DNA of 56,794 nt from an uncultured Christensenellaceae bacterium (GCA_944376205.1 CALWBV010000011.1:1-56794), one strand, 5' to 3'; numbered from the stretch's first letter, positions 32,702 to 41,340 are shown. Notes: generated by a model from the sequence alone, not told the origin. Program-made: numbers and translations.

Positions 32702-33609
32702 GCAATCTTAAAGTAAATATCGCTGGCATAGAATTCAAGAATCCCGTGATTACCGCAAGCGGAACTTTCGGTTTCGGCAAGGAATACGACAGATTTTACA
32801 ATATAGAAGAATTGGGCGGAATTTGTACAAAAGGGCTTACGATAAAACCCCGTCTCGGCAATCCCCCTCCCAGAATAGCAGAAAGTTTCGGCGGCATGCT
32901 CAACAGCGTAGGTTTGCAAAATCCCGGAGTTGAACATTATCTCGCCACGGACGATATCGAGCTTGCAAAACGCAATGTAGTCGTTATCGCAAACATTGCG
33001 GGAAGCACCCTCGAGGACTATATAGCGATTGCAGAGAGAATGAACGACGCAAAAGCCGATATGGTCGAACTCAATATCTCTTGTCCCAACGTGAAGGCAG
33101 GCGGTATGGCATTCGGCGTATTGCCCGAAAACGTAGAGAAAGTTACTGCGGCGGTAAAGAAGGTTTGTTCAAAACCCGTAATCACGAAATTATCCCCCAA
33201 CGTAGCTTGCATCGCCGACAACGCCAGAGGCGCCGAAGCGGGCGGAGCGGACGCCGTTTCGCTTATAAATACTCTTTCGGGAATGGCAGTCAACTATAAG
33301 ACTCGCCGTCCGATACTTTTCAACAACAACGGCGGCATGAGCGGACCTGCGGTAAAACCCGTTGCGCTCAAAATGGTATGGGACTGCTTCAATGCGGTCA
33401 AGATACCGATAATAGGTCTCGGCGGAATACAGAGTTATACCGACGTACTCGAATTCATGATATGCGGAGCAAGAGCGGTACAGGTCGGAACTCACAACTT
33501 TACCGAGCCTTGCGGAGCGAGAGACATAGCAAGAGACCTTGCAAAGTATGTCGAGGAAAATGACATGGATATCAACGATCTCGTCGGCACGCTTATTCTC
33601 AACGGCTGA
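32698..33609 (+). CDS. pyrD: Dihydroorotate dehydrogenase, class 1B
   Basis: Oxidises dihydroorotate to orotate with FMN, passing electrons through PyrK to NAD+. The 303 residues show NPVITASGTFGFG, TKGLTIKPRLGNPPPR, the catalytic cysteine in NISCPNVKAGG near 127 and the FMN-phosphate site IGLGGI. Four-base overlap with pyrK. A 170-bp gap with no clear promoter separates it from pyrE. Confidence 0.96.
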   Translation: MSNLKVNIAGIEFKNPVITASGTFGFGKEYDRFYNIEELGGICTKGLTIKPRLGNPPPRIAESFGGMLNSVGLQNPGVEHYLATDDIELAKRNVVVIANIAGSTLEDYIAIAERMNDAKADMVELNISCPNVKAGGMAFGVLPENVEKVTAAVKKVCSKPVITKLSPNVACIADNARGAEAGGADAVSLINTLSGMAVNYKTRRPILFNNNGGMSGPAVKPVALKMVWDCFNAVKIPIIGLGGIQSYTDVLEFMICGARAVQVGTHNFTEPCGARDIARDLAKYVEENDMDINDLVGTLILNG

Positions 33610-33779
33610 AATATTGCAAAGATAGAGGATATAACGCAGATATAAGAAAGGTGTCTCTTTCTTAATCCAATCTTTTGCAGGATAACAAAGTAATACAAAG
33701 CGGCAAAATACGCCGCAATACGCAACACTGAAATACAATAATTCAAAATACATAAAATTCATACAAATCGGAGGCAGTT

Positions 33780-34367
33780 ATGTTGACACAAGAACAGGCA
33801 TTGGAATGCTACAAAAAGACGGGAGCAATTCTCAAAGGACATTTCAAACTTACGAGCGGAAGACACAGCGATACTTATATGCAGAGCGCAAAACTCTTTA
33901 TCGATACCAAGCAGAGCGAAATCGTATGCAAGGCACTTGCAGAAAAACTCGCCGGCGTAGAAGTCGATATGGTAGTTTCTCCTGCAATCGGCGGAATACT
34001 TATGGGCTATGAAGTTGCAAGACAACTCGGCGTACCCAACATTTTCGCAGAGAGGGAAAACGGCGAAATGACTTTGAGAAGAGGATTTTCCATTCCCGAA
34101 GGCGCAAAAATAATCGTCGTTGAAGACGTAGTTACCACGGGCGGTTCGGTCAAAGAAGTCGTAAAACTCGTTCAGAGTCTCGGAGGTAACGTTACGGCTG
34201 TTGCGTCGCTCGTTGACAGAAGCAACGGCGCTGTAGATTTCGGTGTAAAATACGTAAACCTCATCAGCATGGAAGTCGTATCTTACGAGCCCGAAGAATG
34301 TCCCCTTTGCAAAGAGGGCAAGATCCAACTCGTAAAACCCGGTTCGAGACAGGTTTTCACCAAGTAA
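33780..34367 (+). CDS. pyrE: Orotate phosphoribosyltransferase
   Basis: Joins orotate and PRPP to form OMP. The 195 residues have the PRPP motif [12 protein letters not shown] near 115-126 and the flexible loop GRHSDTYM near 28. GGAGG precedes the ATG. It is followed after one base by a purine nucleoside phosphorylase gene. Confidence 0.94.
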   Translation: MLTQEQALECYKKTGAILKGHFKLTSGRHSDTYMQSAKLFIDTKQSEIVCKALAEKLAGVEVDMVVSPAIGGILMGYEVARQLGVPNIFAERENGEMTLRRGFSIPEGAKIIVVEDVVTTGGSVKEVVKLVQSLGGNVTAVASLVDRSNGAVDFGVKYVNLISMEVVSYEPEECPLCKEGKIQLVKPGSRQVFTK

Positions 34368-34368
34368 T

Positions 34369-35199
34369 ATGCAGGCGCAATATATAGAAGATTTGCAGAA
34401 GGCATACGCTTCCTTGAGAGAAAAGACCGACTTTTGTCCCGAAGTGCTTTTGGTGCTGGGCAGCGGTCTGGGAAATTTTGCGGACAAAGTGCAAAAGGTT
34501 TGCGAAGTGCCTTACGGCGATATAGAAGGTATGCCCGTGAGTACCGTGCAGGGACATGCGGGAAAGTTTGTATTCGGATATGTGGGTGACGTGAAAGTCG
34601 CCGTTATGCAAGGCAGAATACACTATTACGAGGGATATTCTTCCACACAGTGCGTTATGCCTGTCAGACTCATGGGATTGGCGGGCGCAAAGGTAATGTT
34701 CGTTACCAATGCCGCAGGAGGTATAAAGTATCCCGAAATCGGAGCGCTTATGCGCATTACCGATCATATATCTTTGGTGCCTTCTCCGCTTATCGGTCCC
34801 AATTGGGAAAGACTCGGCAAGCGTTTTCCAGATATGACCGAGCCATATGACGAGACTATCGGCAAGATAGTGGACGATACGGCAAAAGAGTTGGGAATTA
34901 AACTCGGCACGGGAGCGTACATACAGTTTTCCGGTCCCAGCTACGAGACAAAAAGCGAAGTCGCTATGGCAAAAACCATGGGTGCGGACGCTGTGGGCAT
35001 GTCTACTGCGATAGAGGTAATTGCGGCAAGACACATGGGCATAAAAGTCGTTGGTATCTCGTGCATAACAAATCCCGCATGCGGAATAACGTCGATGTCT
35101 TTGGACAACGTCGACGAAGCGCTGGCGGTCGAGCGCACGGGCGGAAAAATGCAAGAATTGATTTTCGAGAGTATTCGGAAAATAAAGGATTTGATTTAG
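34369..35199 (+). CDS. punA: Purine nucleoside phosphorylase (trimeric type)
   Basis: Splits inosine and guanosine to base and ribose 1-phosphate. The 276 residues are of the PNP/MTAP family: LGSGLG phosphate site near 29, GRIHYYEGY near 83, NAAGG near 113, FSGPSYET near 190 and MSTAIEV near 211. It begins 1 bp after pyrE without a good ribosome binding site, so coupling to pyrE is likely. It links the pyrimidine operon to purine salvage. Confidence 0.9.
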   Translation: MQAQYIEDLQKAYASLREKTDFCPEVLLVLGSGLGNFADKVQKVCEVPYGDIEGMPVSTVQGHAGKFVFGYVGDVKVAVMQGRIHYYEGYSSTQCVMPVRLMGLAGAKVMFVTNAAGGIKYPEIGALMRITDHISLVPSPLIGPNWERLGKRFPDMTEPYDETIGKIVDDTAKELGIKLGTGAYIQFSGPSYETKSEVAMAKTMGADAVGMSTAIEVIAARHMGIKVVGISCITNPACGITSMSLDNVDEALAVERTGGKMQELIFESIRKIKDLI

Positions 35200-35200
35200 T

Positions 35201-36484
35201 ATGCTGATAAGAATTTACAACGCAAGGATCTGGACGGGTGAACACTATATCGAGAGAGGAGAATTGTGGGTCGAAGACGGAAAAATACGTCTCGTAAGTC
35301 AGGTATGCCCCTTGATATATCTGCCTTGGGACAGAGAAATCGACGCAAAAGGCAATCTGATTATGCCTTCTTTCAAGAATGCGCACGCACATTCGCCAAT
35401 GGTGTTTTTGCGTTCGTATGCCGACGATACGGCGCTTGACGAATGGTTGACTACACAGGTATTTCCCCGTGAGGCAAAACTTACTTCAGAAGATTGCTAT
35501 TGGCTTACGAAACTTGCGATTGCAGAATACGTGTCGGGCGGCATAAGTCTTGCGAGCGATATGTATTTTCATCTCGACGGAATAGCCGAGGCTTGTAAGG
35601 AATGCGGATTCAGAAACGTAATTCTCGAGGGTATCACGGAAGGCAACGGTCCCAAGGACAAACTCTTCAAACGCCTCGAATGGGGAATGGAGACGATGAA
35701 AAAGATGGGCGGACTTATCGAATACCGTCTCGGACTTCATGCAGAATATACCAACAGCGAAGAAAACATAAAGGCTATGGTAGAATTCGCAAGAGCGCAT
35801 AAGATGCCTGTCTATACGCATTTGAGCGAAACAAAAAAGGAAGTCGACGACTGCGTAGCAAGGCACGGCAAAACGCCTGCGGTATATCTTGCAGACCTCG
35901 GTCTGTTTGATTACGGCGGCATAGCTTATCATTGCGTACATCCTACCGATGACGATATAAAGGCGCTCAAAGAGCACAACGTATCCGTAGTCAGTTGCCC
36001 CGCTAGCAATCTCAAACTTGCAAGCGGAATAGCGCCTTTGCAAAAACTTGCAGACAACGGAATAAATGTGGGACTCGGCACGGACGGACCTGCGAGCAAC
36101 AACTGTCTCGATATGTTCAGAGAAATGTTTTTGGCGACAGGTCTTCAAAAAGCCGTTACCTTAAATCCGGCAAGCATGGACGGAGAATATATTCTCAAAG
36201 CTGCGACTTATAACAATGCGCATGCGATGGGCGTAACGTATCTTGAAAGCATAGAGCCCGGCAAGGCGGCGGATTTTATCATGATAGACATGCATGCGCC
36301 TAATATGCAGCCTGTCAACAACGTGCTTAAAAACATAGTCTATGCAGGTAATAAATCCAATGTCCTGATGACTGTTATCGCAGGAAAAATCGTCTATGAA
36401 AAGGGCGAGTATTTCATAGGCACGGATATTGATAAAATATATTCTGAATGCGACGCTATCGCAAAGCGTATTATCGGAGAATAA
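35201..36484 (+). CDS. mtaD: Amidohydrolase, MTA/SAH (or adenosine-type) deaminase-like
   Basis: Metal-dependent deaminase of the MtaD/TrzN branch, 427 residues. Metal ligands are visible in NAHAHSP (near 60), the Glu/His in HLSET (near 208), HCVHPTDDD (near 246) and GTDGPASNN (near 289). It follows punA by 1 bp, so the pair may deaminate and then split purine nucleosides. Other substrates of this large family (S-adenosylhomocysteine, cytosine-like rings) cannot be excluded. Confidence 0.82.
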   Translation: MLIRIYNARIWTGEHYIERGELWVEDGKIRLVSQVCPLIYLPWDREIDAKGNLIMPSFKNAHAHSPMVFLRSYADDTALDEWLTTQVFPREAKLTSEDCYWLTKLAIAEYVSGGISLASDMYFHLDGIAEACKECGFRNVILEGITEGNGPKDKLFKRLEWGMETMKKMGGLIEYRLGLHAEYTNSEENIKAMVEFARAHKMPVYTHLSETKKEVDDCVARHGKTPAVYLADLGLFDYGGIAYHCVHPTDDDIKALKEHNVSVVSCPASNLKLASGIAPLQKLADNGINVGLGTDGPASNNCLDMFREMFLATGLQKAVTLNPASMDGEYILKAATYNNAHAMGVTYLESIEPGKAADFIMIDMHAPNMQPVNNVLKNIVYAGNKSNVLMTVIAGKIVYEKGEYFIGTDIDKIYSECDAIAKRIIGE

Positions 36485-36485
36485 A

Positions 36486-37007
36486 ATGAGCAGTAAATTA
36501 AAGAAAACGATAGGATTGATAGCGCTTACGGTAGCGGTGGTCGTAATTATCTTTTTGATCGTGTGGTACGTGCAAAAGAGTGAAAACGACAAAAAACAAG
36601 CCGAGCGAATGGAGACGGCGCATATCGGACAACTTTGCGAATGCGACGGTTTCGATATGAAAATTCTGACGCTTGACAATTCGCTTACCGAATTGGGAGA
36701 CTTGAAGGCAAGCGAGGATAACTGTTTTCTTTTGATAAAAACGGAGATCGCCGCACATAAGGATATAACCATCAAAGCATCTGACTTCGAGGTCAAAGAC
36801 GGCGAATATAAGACCGTTGCCACTAGTGATTACGAAATGCTTGGCGAACAGCTTACCGTTAAGGCAGGAGAAACGAAAATCTTTTATTTAGCGTACGAAG
36901 TAAAAAGCGGAAGGATAGAAAGCTATTATCTTCAGGCATACGGATATAAGGTAGATCTCGGCGGCACATTACAAGGACCTGTACTTTCGTCGGGAGATAT
37001 TTCCTGA
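36486..37007 (+). CDS. Membrane-anchored protein with a DUF4352-like outer domain
   Basis: Not firmly recognised. The 173 residues start with one transmembrane segment (about 7-29), followed by an outer domain of beta-strands. The pattern of an N-terminal anchor followed by FDMKILTLDNS, DNCFLLIKTEI and VKAGETKIFYLAYEV resembles DUF4352 telokin-like domains. The frame is open upstream, but GGAG stands before the ATG at 36486. It starts 1 bp after the deaminase stop, at the end of the pyr/pun operon. Function unknown. Confidence 0.72.
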   Translation: MSSKLKKTIGLIALTVAVVVIIFLIVWYVQKSENDKKQAERMETAHIGQLCECDGFDMKILTLDNSLTELGDLKASEDNCFLLIKTEIAAHKDITIKASDFEVKDGEYKTVATSDYEMLGEQLTVKAGETKIFYLAYEVKSGRIESYYLQAYGYKVDLGGTLQGPVLSSGDIS

Positions 37008-37077
37008 CAACAGGTCAAAAGGTAAAACGGGTTTTAATCAAAACAACGATATAAATATAAGGGGACACAAATACACC

Positions 37078-37092
37078 GAAGGCGGCGCCTTC
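37078..37092 (+). promoter_or_regulatory. Leader hairpin before the ABC-F gene
   Basis: GAAGGC-GGC-GCCTTC, a perfect 6-bp stem that ends 6 nt before the AGGAGAG ribosome binding site. It could modulate translation of the ABC-F gene; many ABC-F genes are controlled by leaders, but no leader peptide was recognised. Confidence 0.4.
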
Positions 37093-37106
37093 ACCAAGGA
37101 GAGACA

Positions 37107-38684
37107 ATGTTACAGGTAAACGACGTATTTTTGCAATTCGGCGGAAGAAAACTTTTCGAGGACGTAAATCTTAAGTTTACGGACGGAAATTGTTATGGAA
37201 TAATAGGAGCCAACGGCGCTGGAAAGTCTACTTTCCTCAAGATTTTGTCGGGTGACCTCGAGCCTACTAGAGGTACTGTCAGCAAGGGCAAGGATCAACG
37301 TATAAGCGTACTCAATCAGAATCAAAACGATTTTGACGAATATACTGTTATGCGTACCGTGCTTATGGGACATAAAAAACTCGTGGAAATCATGGATAAA
37401 AAAGATGCGCTTTACGCAAAACCCGATTTCAGTGAGGAAGACGGTAATCTTGCGGCAGAACTCGAGACGGAGTTTGCAGAACTCGGCGGATGGGAAGCAG
37501 AAAGCGACGCAGCGTCGCTTCTCAACGAACTCAAGTTCGGTGAAGAATATCACAATATGCTCATGAGCGAGCTTGACGGTAAGCAAAAGGTCAAGATATT
37601 GCTTGCGCAGGCTTTGTTCGGAAACCCCGATATTCTCATACTCGACGAGCCTACCAACAACCTCGACGCAAAGTCTATCATGTGGTTGGAAAACTTTTTG
37701 CTCGATTTCAAAAACACGATAATCATCGTATCCCACAACCGTCACTTCCTCAACAAAGTATGTACGCACATCTGCGACGTGGATTACGGACATATCAATA
37801 TGTATGTGGGCAACTACGACTTCTGGTATGAGACAAACCAGTTGCTGGCAAAACAGGCGAGAGAAGCCAACAAAAAGGCAGAAGCGAGAGCCAAGGAGTT
37901 ACAGGAATTTATAGCACGATTCTCGGCTAATGCGAGCAAGTCACGTCAGGCTACGTCGAGAAAGAAAGAACTCGAAAAACTTACTCTCGAAGACATAAAA
38001 CCTTCTATGAGAAAATATCCTTATATAAACTTCGAATTCGACCAGGAACTCGGCAAGGATATCCTTACCGTCGAAGGATTGATGAAGAAGGGTTATTTCG
38101 AGGACGTTACTTTTACTGTACAGAAGGGCGAGAAGATAGCGTTTTTGTCGGACAAATCAATCAATATATCCATGCTTTTCGATATCCTCATGGGATTGGA
38201 AAAAGCCGATGCCGGCACTTTCAAATGGGGTAAGACGGTGGTCAACAGCTATGTACCTCAAAACTTTGACAAATTCTTTGACGGCGTGCAGTTGTCGCTT
38301 GTCGAATGGATAAATCAATATGCGGTAAAGGACCATACCGAAAGCTATTTGAGAGGTTGGCTGGGCAGAATGCTTTTCTCGGGTGAAGAAGCCAAGAAAA
38401 AGGCATGTGTATTGAGCGGAGGAGAAAAGGTAAGATGTATGATGGCAAGAGCCATGCTTCAAGGCGGAAACTTCGTCATACTCGATGAGCCGACAAACCA
38501 TCTCGATCTCGAAGCGATAACTTCTCTCAATAAGGGAATGATAAACTTTAAGGGCGGACTGATGTTTGCTTCTCACGATCAGGAGCTTATGCAGACCGTC
38601 GCAAACAGAATTATAGAAATCAACGGCACAAAGACCTTTGATAAACTTACAACATACGAAGAATATCTTGATATGACGGAGTAA
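37107..38684 (+). CDS. ABC-F ATPase (YbiT-like) with one degenerate ATP site
   Basis: Soluble ribosome-associated ABC-F protein of 525 residues. The first nucleotide-binding domain has an intact Walker A (GANGAGKS, 34-41) and Walker B (ILILDEPTNNLD) but a weak signature (SELDGKQ). The second lacks Walker A (SDKSINIS where GPNGAGKS is expected) but has an intact signature (LSGGEK) and Walker B (VILDEPTNHLD). A linker rich in Lys/Arg lies near 245-305. ATP sites form between Walker A of one domain and signature of the other, so one site is intact and one probably dead. AAGGAG precedes the ATG. Confidence 0.9.
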   Translation: MLQVNDVFLQFGGRKLFEDVNLKFTDGNCYGIIGANGAGKSTFLKILSGDLEPTRGTVSKGKDQRISVLNQNQNDFDEYTVMRTVLMGHKKLVEIMDKKDALYAKPDFSEEDGNLAAELETEFAELGGWEAESDAASLLNELKFGEEYHNMLMSELDGKQKVKILLAQALFGNPDILILDEPTNNLDAKSIMWLENFLLDFKNTIIIVSHNRHFLNKVCTHICDVDYGHINMYVGNYDFWYETNQLLAKQAREANKKAEARAKELQEFIARFSANASKSRQATSRKKELEKLTLEDIKPSMRKYPYINFEFDQELGKDILTVEGLMKKGYFEDVTFTVQKGEKIAFLSDKSINISMLFDILMGLEKADAGTFKWGKTVVNSYVPQNFDKFFDGVQLSLVEWINQYAVKDHTESYLRGWLGRMLFSGEEAKKKACVLSGGEKVRCMMARAMLQGGNFVILDEPTNHLDLEAITSLNKGMINFKGGLMFASHDQELMQTVANRIIEINGTKTFDKLTTYEEYLDMTE

Positions 38685-38689
38685 AGACC

Positions 38690-39181
38690 ATGGACAATTT
38701 TGACAGAAAAATTTTGAACGTATTGCATGAAGACAGCAGACTTACGCCTCAACAAATCGCACCTATGGTAGGATTGGGCGAAAAAGAAGTCGCAGACAGA
38801 ATTAAGGTTATGGAGGACAGCAATATCATAGCCAAATACACTACGCTGTTCAACACCGAAAAATTGAGCGACGATATTGTAACGGCACTTATCGAAGTCA
38901 AAGTTACGCCGCAGATGTCCAGCGGTTTTGATGCGATAGCCAAGAACATTTATCAGTTTGAAGAAGTCAAAGCCGTATATCTCATGAGCGGCGCATACGA
39001 CTTGTGTATCACTATCGAGGGTAAGAATTTGAGAGAAGTATCCAGATTCGTATCCGAAAAACTCTCTACGATGCGTGATATCATTTCTACGGCAACTCAT
39101 TTCATACTCAAGAAGTATAAGACAGAGGGAGTTATTCTCGACAAGGAAGACCAACAGGAAAAGAGGCAGTTTTTGATATGA
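38690..39181 (+). CDS. Lrp/AsnC-family transcriptional regulator (AlaR-like)
   Basis: DNA-binding regulator of 163 residues. N-terminal helix-turn-helix (FDRKILNVLHEDSRLTPQQI, then GEKEVADRIKVMED) and a C-terminal RAM/ligand domain (AVYLMSGAYDLCITIEG). Its stop overlaps the ATG of an aminotransferase gene by 4 bp, like B. subtilis alaR-alaT (yugG-yugH). It probably controls amino-acid transamination in response to an amino acid. Confidence 0.9.
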   Translation: MDNFDRKILNVLHEDSRLTPQQIAPMVGLGEKEVADRIKVMEDSNIIAKYTTLFNTEKLSDDIVTALIEVKVTPQMSSGFDAIAKNIYQFEEVKAVYLMSGAYDLCITIEGKNLREVSRFVSEKLSTMRDIISTATHFILKKYKTEGVILDKEDQQEKRQFLI

Positions 39182-40368
39182 ATTACGACAAATATTTCAG
39201 CGAAACCGTAAAGAATATCCCGCCTTCGGGCATAAGGAAGTTTTTTGACGTGGCATCCACATACAAAGACGCTATTTCTTTGGGCGTGGGCGAGCCTGAC
39301 TTTGACACGCCGTGGTGCGCAAGAGAAGCAGGTATTCAGAGTATTCGCAAAGGACTTACCCAATATACGAGCAATAGCGGACTTCCCGCTTTGAGAGATT
39401 ATATAGCAAGGTATCTGAAGGCAAGATTCGATGTCGAGTATATACCCGACAAGGAAATATTCGTCACGGTCGGAGCAAGCGAGGCGATTTACATAGCATT
39501 GAGAGCAATTCTCAATGACGGCGAAGAAGTTATCGTACCCGAGCCCAGTTATGTGTCTTATGCACCGGGAGTGGCTTTTTGCGGCGGCAGGGCAGTAAGC
39601 GCAAAATGCTTCGTAGAAGACGAATTCAGAATTACTGCAGAGAACCTCGAAAAAGCTATCACGCCCAAGACTAAAGCGCTTATTTTGCCTTATCCAAACA
39701 ATCCTACGGGCGCTATAATGACTAAAAAGGATCTCGAAAGCATTGCCGAGGTCGTCAAAAAACACGACATACTCGTAATCAGTGACGAAATCTACGCCGA
39801 ACTCACATATGAGGGAAGACACGTGAGCTTTGCGGCAATAGAGGGAATGAAAGAGAGAACTATTCTCATCAACGGATTCAGCAAGGCATTTGCAATGACA
39901 GGTTGGAGATTGGGTTATGTATGCGCACCCAACGAAATATTCAAGCAAATGCTTAAGATACATCAGTACATTATCATGTGTGCGCCTACAAGCGCTCAAT
40001 ATGCAGGACTCGAGGCTTTGAGAATGGGCTTTGAAGACAATTTTGCAGAGATCGAACAGATGAGAGAACAGTACGATATAAGACGCAGATTTTTGGTATC
40101 CCGTCTCAACGGTATGGGACTCAAATGTTTTGAACCGAAGGGTGCGTTTTATGTCTTCCCCTGCGTAAAGTCCACGGGGATGGACGGAGAAGAGTTTGCG
40201 GAAACATTGCTTGAAAAGAGTAAAGTCGCAGTTGTACCCGGCGGAGCTTTCGGAGAAAGCGGCAAGGATTTTGTGCGTATAAGTTATGCTTACTCTCTCA
40301 ATAATCTGCAAAAAGCTATGGACAGGATAGAGGCTTTTCTTAAAGAATATTGCGCTAAAAAGTCTTAA
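39178..40368 (+). CDS. Class I/II aminotransferase (AlaT/YugH-like)
   Basis: PLP-dependent aminotransferase of 396 residues. The Schiff-base lysine is Lys236 in NGFSKAFAMTGWRLGY; PYPNNPTGA (171-179) and SDEIYAEL (202-209) bind the cofactor. It is closest in plan to MalY/AspC-like alanine transaminases. Coupling to an Lrp-type regulator suggests alanine or branched-chain amino acid use; the substrate is inferred. Confidence 0.9.
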   Translation: MNYDKYFSETVKNIPPSGIRKFFDVASTYKDAISLGVGEPDFDTPWCAREAGIQSIRKGLTQYTSNSGLPALRDYIARYLKARFDVEYIPDKEIFVTVGASEAIYIALRAILNDGEEVIVPEPSYVSYAPGVAFCGGRAVSAKCFVEDEFRITAENLEKAITPKTKALILPYPNNPTGAIMTKKDLESIAEVVKKHDILVISDEIYAELTYEGRHVSFAAIEGMKERTILINGFSKAFAMTGWRLGYVCAPNEIFKQMLKIHQYIIMCAPTSAQYAGLEALRMGFEDNFAEIEQMREQYDIRRRFLVSRLNGMGLKCFEPKGAFYVFPCVKSTGMDGEEFAETLLEKSKVAVVPGGAFGESGKDFVRISYAYSLNNLQKAMDRIEAFLKEYCAKKS

Positions 40369-40403
40369 CAATACAGATAAAAAAATAAATATATAAATAA
40401 AAT

Positions 40404-40446
40404 AAGCCGTTCTGAATACTATGTAGGTTGCAGAGCGGCTTTTTTA
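40404..40446 (+). terminator. Intrinsic terminator after the aminotransferase
   Basis: AAGCCGTTCTG pairs with CAGAGCGGCTT (one T-G pair) around a 16-nt loop, followed by a T run. Confidence 0.8.
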
Positions 40447-40588
40447 TAAATGTAAAAAACAAGTAAACGAAATTTAATGTAAAAATAGTGATATATTAAA
40501 AAAATCTTAAAAACTAGCCGAAAATTGTACTACAAAAAAGTAATTTATTAAAATTTTGAAAAATTTTCAAAAAACATGAAAAAAACAG

Positions 40589-40617
40589 TTGACAATTTAT
40601 TTTAGGGGTGGTATATT
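40589..40617 (+). promoter_or_regulatory. Promoter of the candidate small RNA
   Basis: TTGACA (40589-40594), 17-nt spacer, TATATT (40612-40617). Predicted start is G40624. Confidence 0.75.
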
Positions 40618-40623
40618 ATGCCT

Positions 40624-40738
40624 GTAAACAAGAGGTACGAAGAGTAATCGAGTTTACAAACATACTAAAGCTCATAATTTTCCCCCTTATCATATAATTG
40701 GAAGGCGGTGTAGCAGAGATGCTACACCGTCTTTCTTT
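40624..40738 (+). ncRNA. Candidate small RNA (~115 nt)
   Basis: Begins at the predicted start with a hairpin GTAAAC (40624-40629) / GTTTAC (40652-40657). A mostly unpaired A/U-rich stretch follows, with a C-rich segment TTTTCCCCCTTAT that could pair with Shine-Dalgarno sequences, as in many Gram-positive trans-acting RNAs. It ends in the terminator GGCGGTGTAGC-AGAGAT-GCTACACCGTC plus TTTCTTTT. The only frame is 9 codons (MPVNKRYEE) starting before +1, so a protein is unlikely. No known RNA family was recognised. Confidence 0.6.
40704..40738 (+). terminator. Terminator of the candidate small RNA
   Basis: GGCGGTGTAGC pairs with GCTACACCGTC (one G-T pair) around AGAGAT, followed by TTTCTTTT. 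The next base begins a dispersed hairpin element. Confidence 0.88.
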
Positions 40739-40739
40739 T

Positions 40740-40869
40740 AGGCGACCTTGTATAAGGGCGCGCCTTTTCCTTTTATCTTCGACGCTCCTACTCAGTCACG
40801 TACAACAAGTACGCTCCTGTCGTAGTCGGTCTTGAAAAAGAAAAAAATCACACCCTTCTCCAAGGTCGC
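40740..40869 (+). repeat. Dispersed ~127-bp hairpin element, copy 3
   Basis: Starts AGGCGACCTTGTATAAGGG (preceded by T of the terminator tail, giving TAGGCGACC) and ends CCAAGGTCGC. Terminal 17-mers at 40742-40758 and 40853-40869 match as an inverted repeat at 15 of 17. It is nearly identical to the minus-strand copy at 7085-7214. It directly follows the small RNA terminator in the same orientation. Confidence 0.88.
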
Positions 40870-40879
40870 ACAGAGTAAG

Positions 40880-41063
40880 TAATGGATTGCAGTCTAGTAC
40901 GCTCCGCTCACGAACTCTCTTCAAAATCGCTATTCTGCACTAATCTTCGCACTCGCACAAAGTTGGTAATTAGCCTGCGACGCTCCTATTCAGTCACGTA
41001 CAACAAGTACGCTTCTGTCGAAGTCGGTCTGGGAAAAGCAAAAATCACGCTAATCTCCAAGGG
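40880..41063 (+). repeat. Decayed tandem units of the ~127-bp element
   Basis: A clear second unit runs from GCGACGCTCC at 40977 through CAGTCACGTACAACAAGTAC (40991) to AATCACGCTAATCTCCAAGG (about 41062). Between it and copy 3, ACGCTCCGCTCACG, CTGCACTAATC and CTCGCAC look like a third, worn unit. The terminal inverted repeats of these units are mostly lost. Confidence 0.6.
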
Positions 41064-41105
41064 CTTGGCTTACTTTATATTCTATTTTTTACTAATCTTT
41101 GCTCA

Positions 41106-41220
41106 CCACGACAAAATGCCCACGCTTCCGAAGTATCGAAAGCGTAAGGCAAAACGTCGGGTTCGCTCCATACCGACCAAACGAAAGGGTATATATCGAG
41201 GATATAACCCTTTGTCGGTA
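41106..41220 (+). repeat. Structured ~120-bp element, copy 2
   Basis: Same conserved blocks as 13116-13238. The variable hairpin here is GCC-ACGCTT with AAGCGT-GGC (within 41118-41150), unrelated in sequence to copy 1 but at the same place. The second hairpin is AAAGGGTATATAT-CGAGG-ATATAACCCTTT. Same strand as copy 1. Confidence 0.8.
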
Positions 41221-41301
41221 CTATTTCAAGCGGAGAGGGATTATTTGGCATAGGCTATACGTGCGCACGTAAAATGCATGTGCGTGTGCGCAGTAACCCT
41301 T

Positions 41302-41340
41302 AATTTATACAATTTAAGCCTTATGTAAATTGTATAAATT
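41302..41340. repeat. AT-rich palindrome family, copy D
   Basis: Perfect arms AATTTATACAATTTA (41302-41316) and TAAATTGTATAAATT (41326-41340) with spacer AGCCTTATG. It is preceded by a CG/TG alternating tract (41255-41292) and ACCCT. Confidence 0.9.

Noticed and set aside
39097..40371. 424-codon minus-strand frame opposite the aminotransferase
   Set aside because: Shadow of a confident gene; composition is that of a reversed coding frame.
40882..41253. 123-codon frame across the repeat cluster
   Set aside because: It runs through decayed hairpin units and the structured element, lacks a ribosome binding site, and its peptide simply translates repeats.
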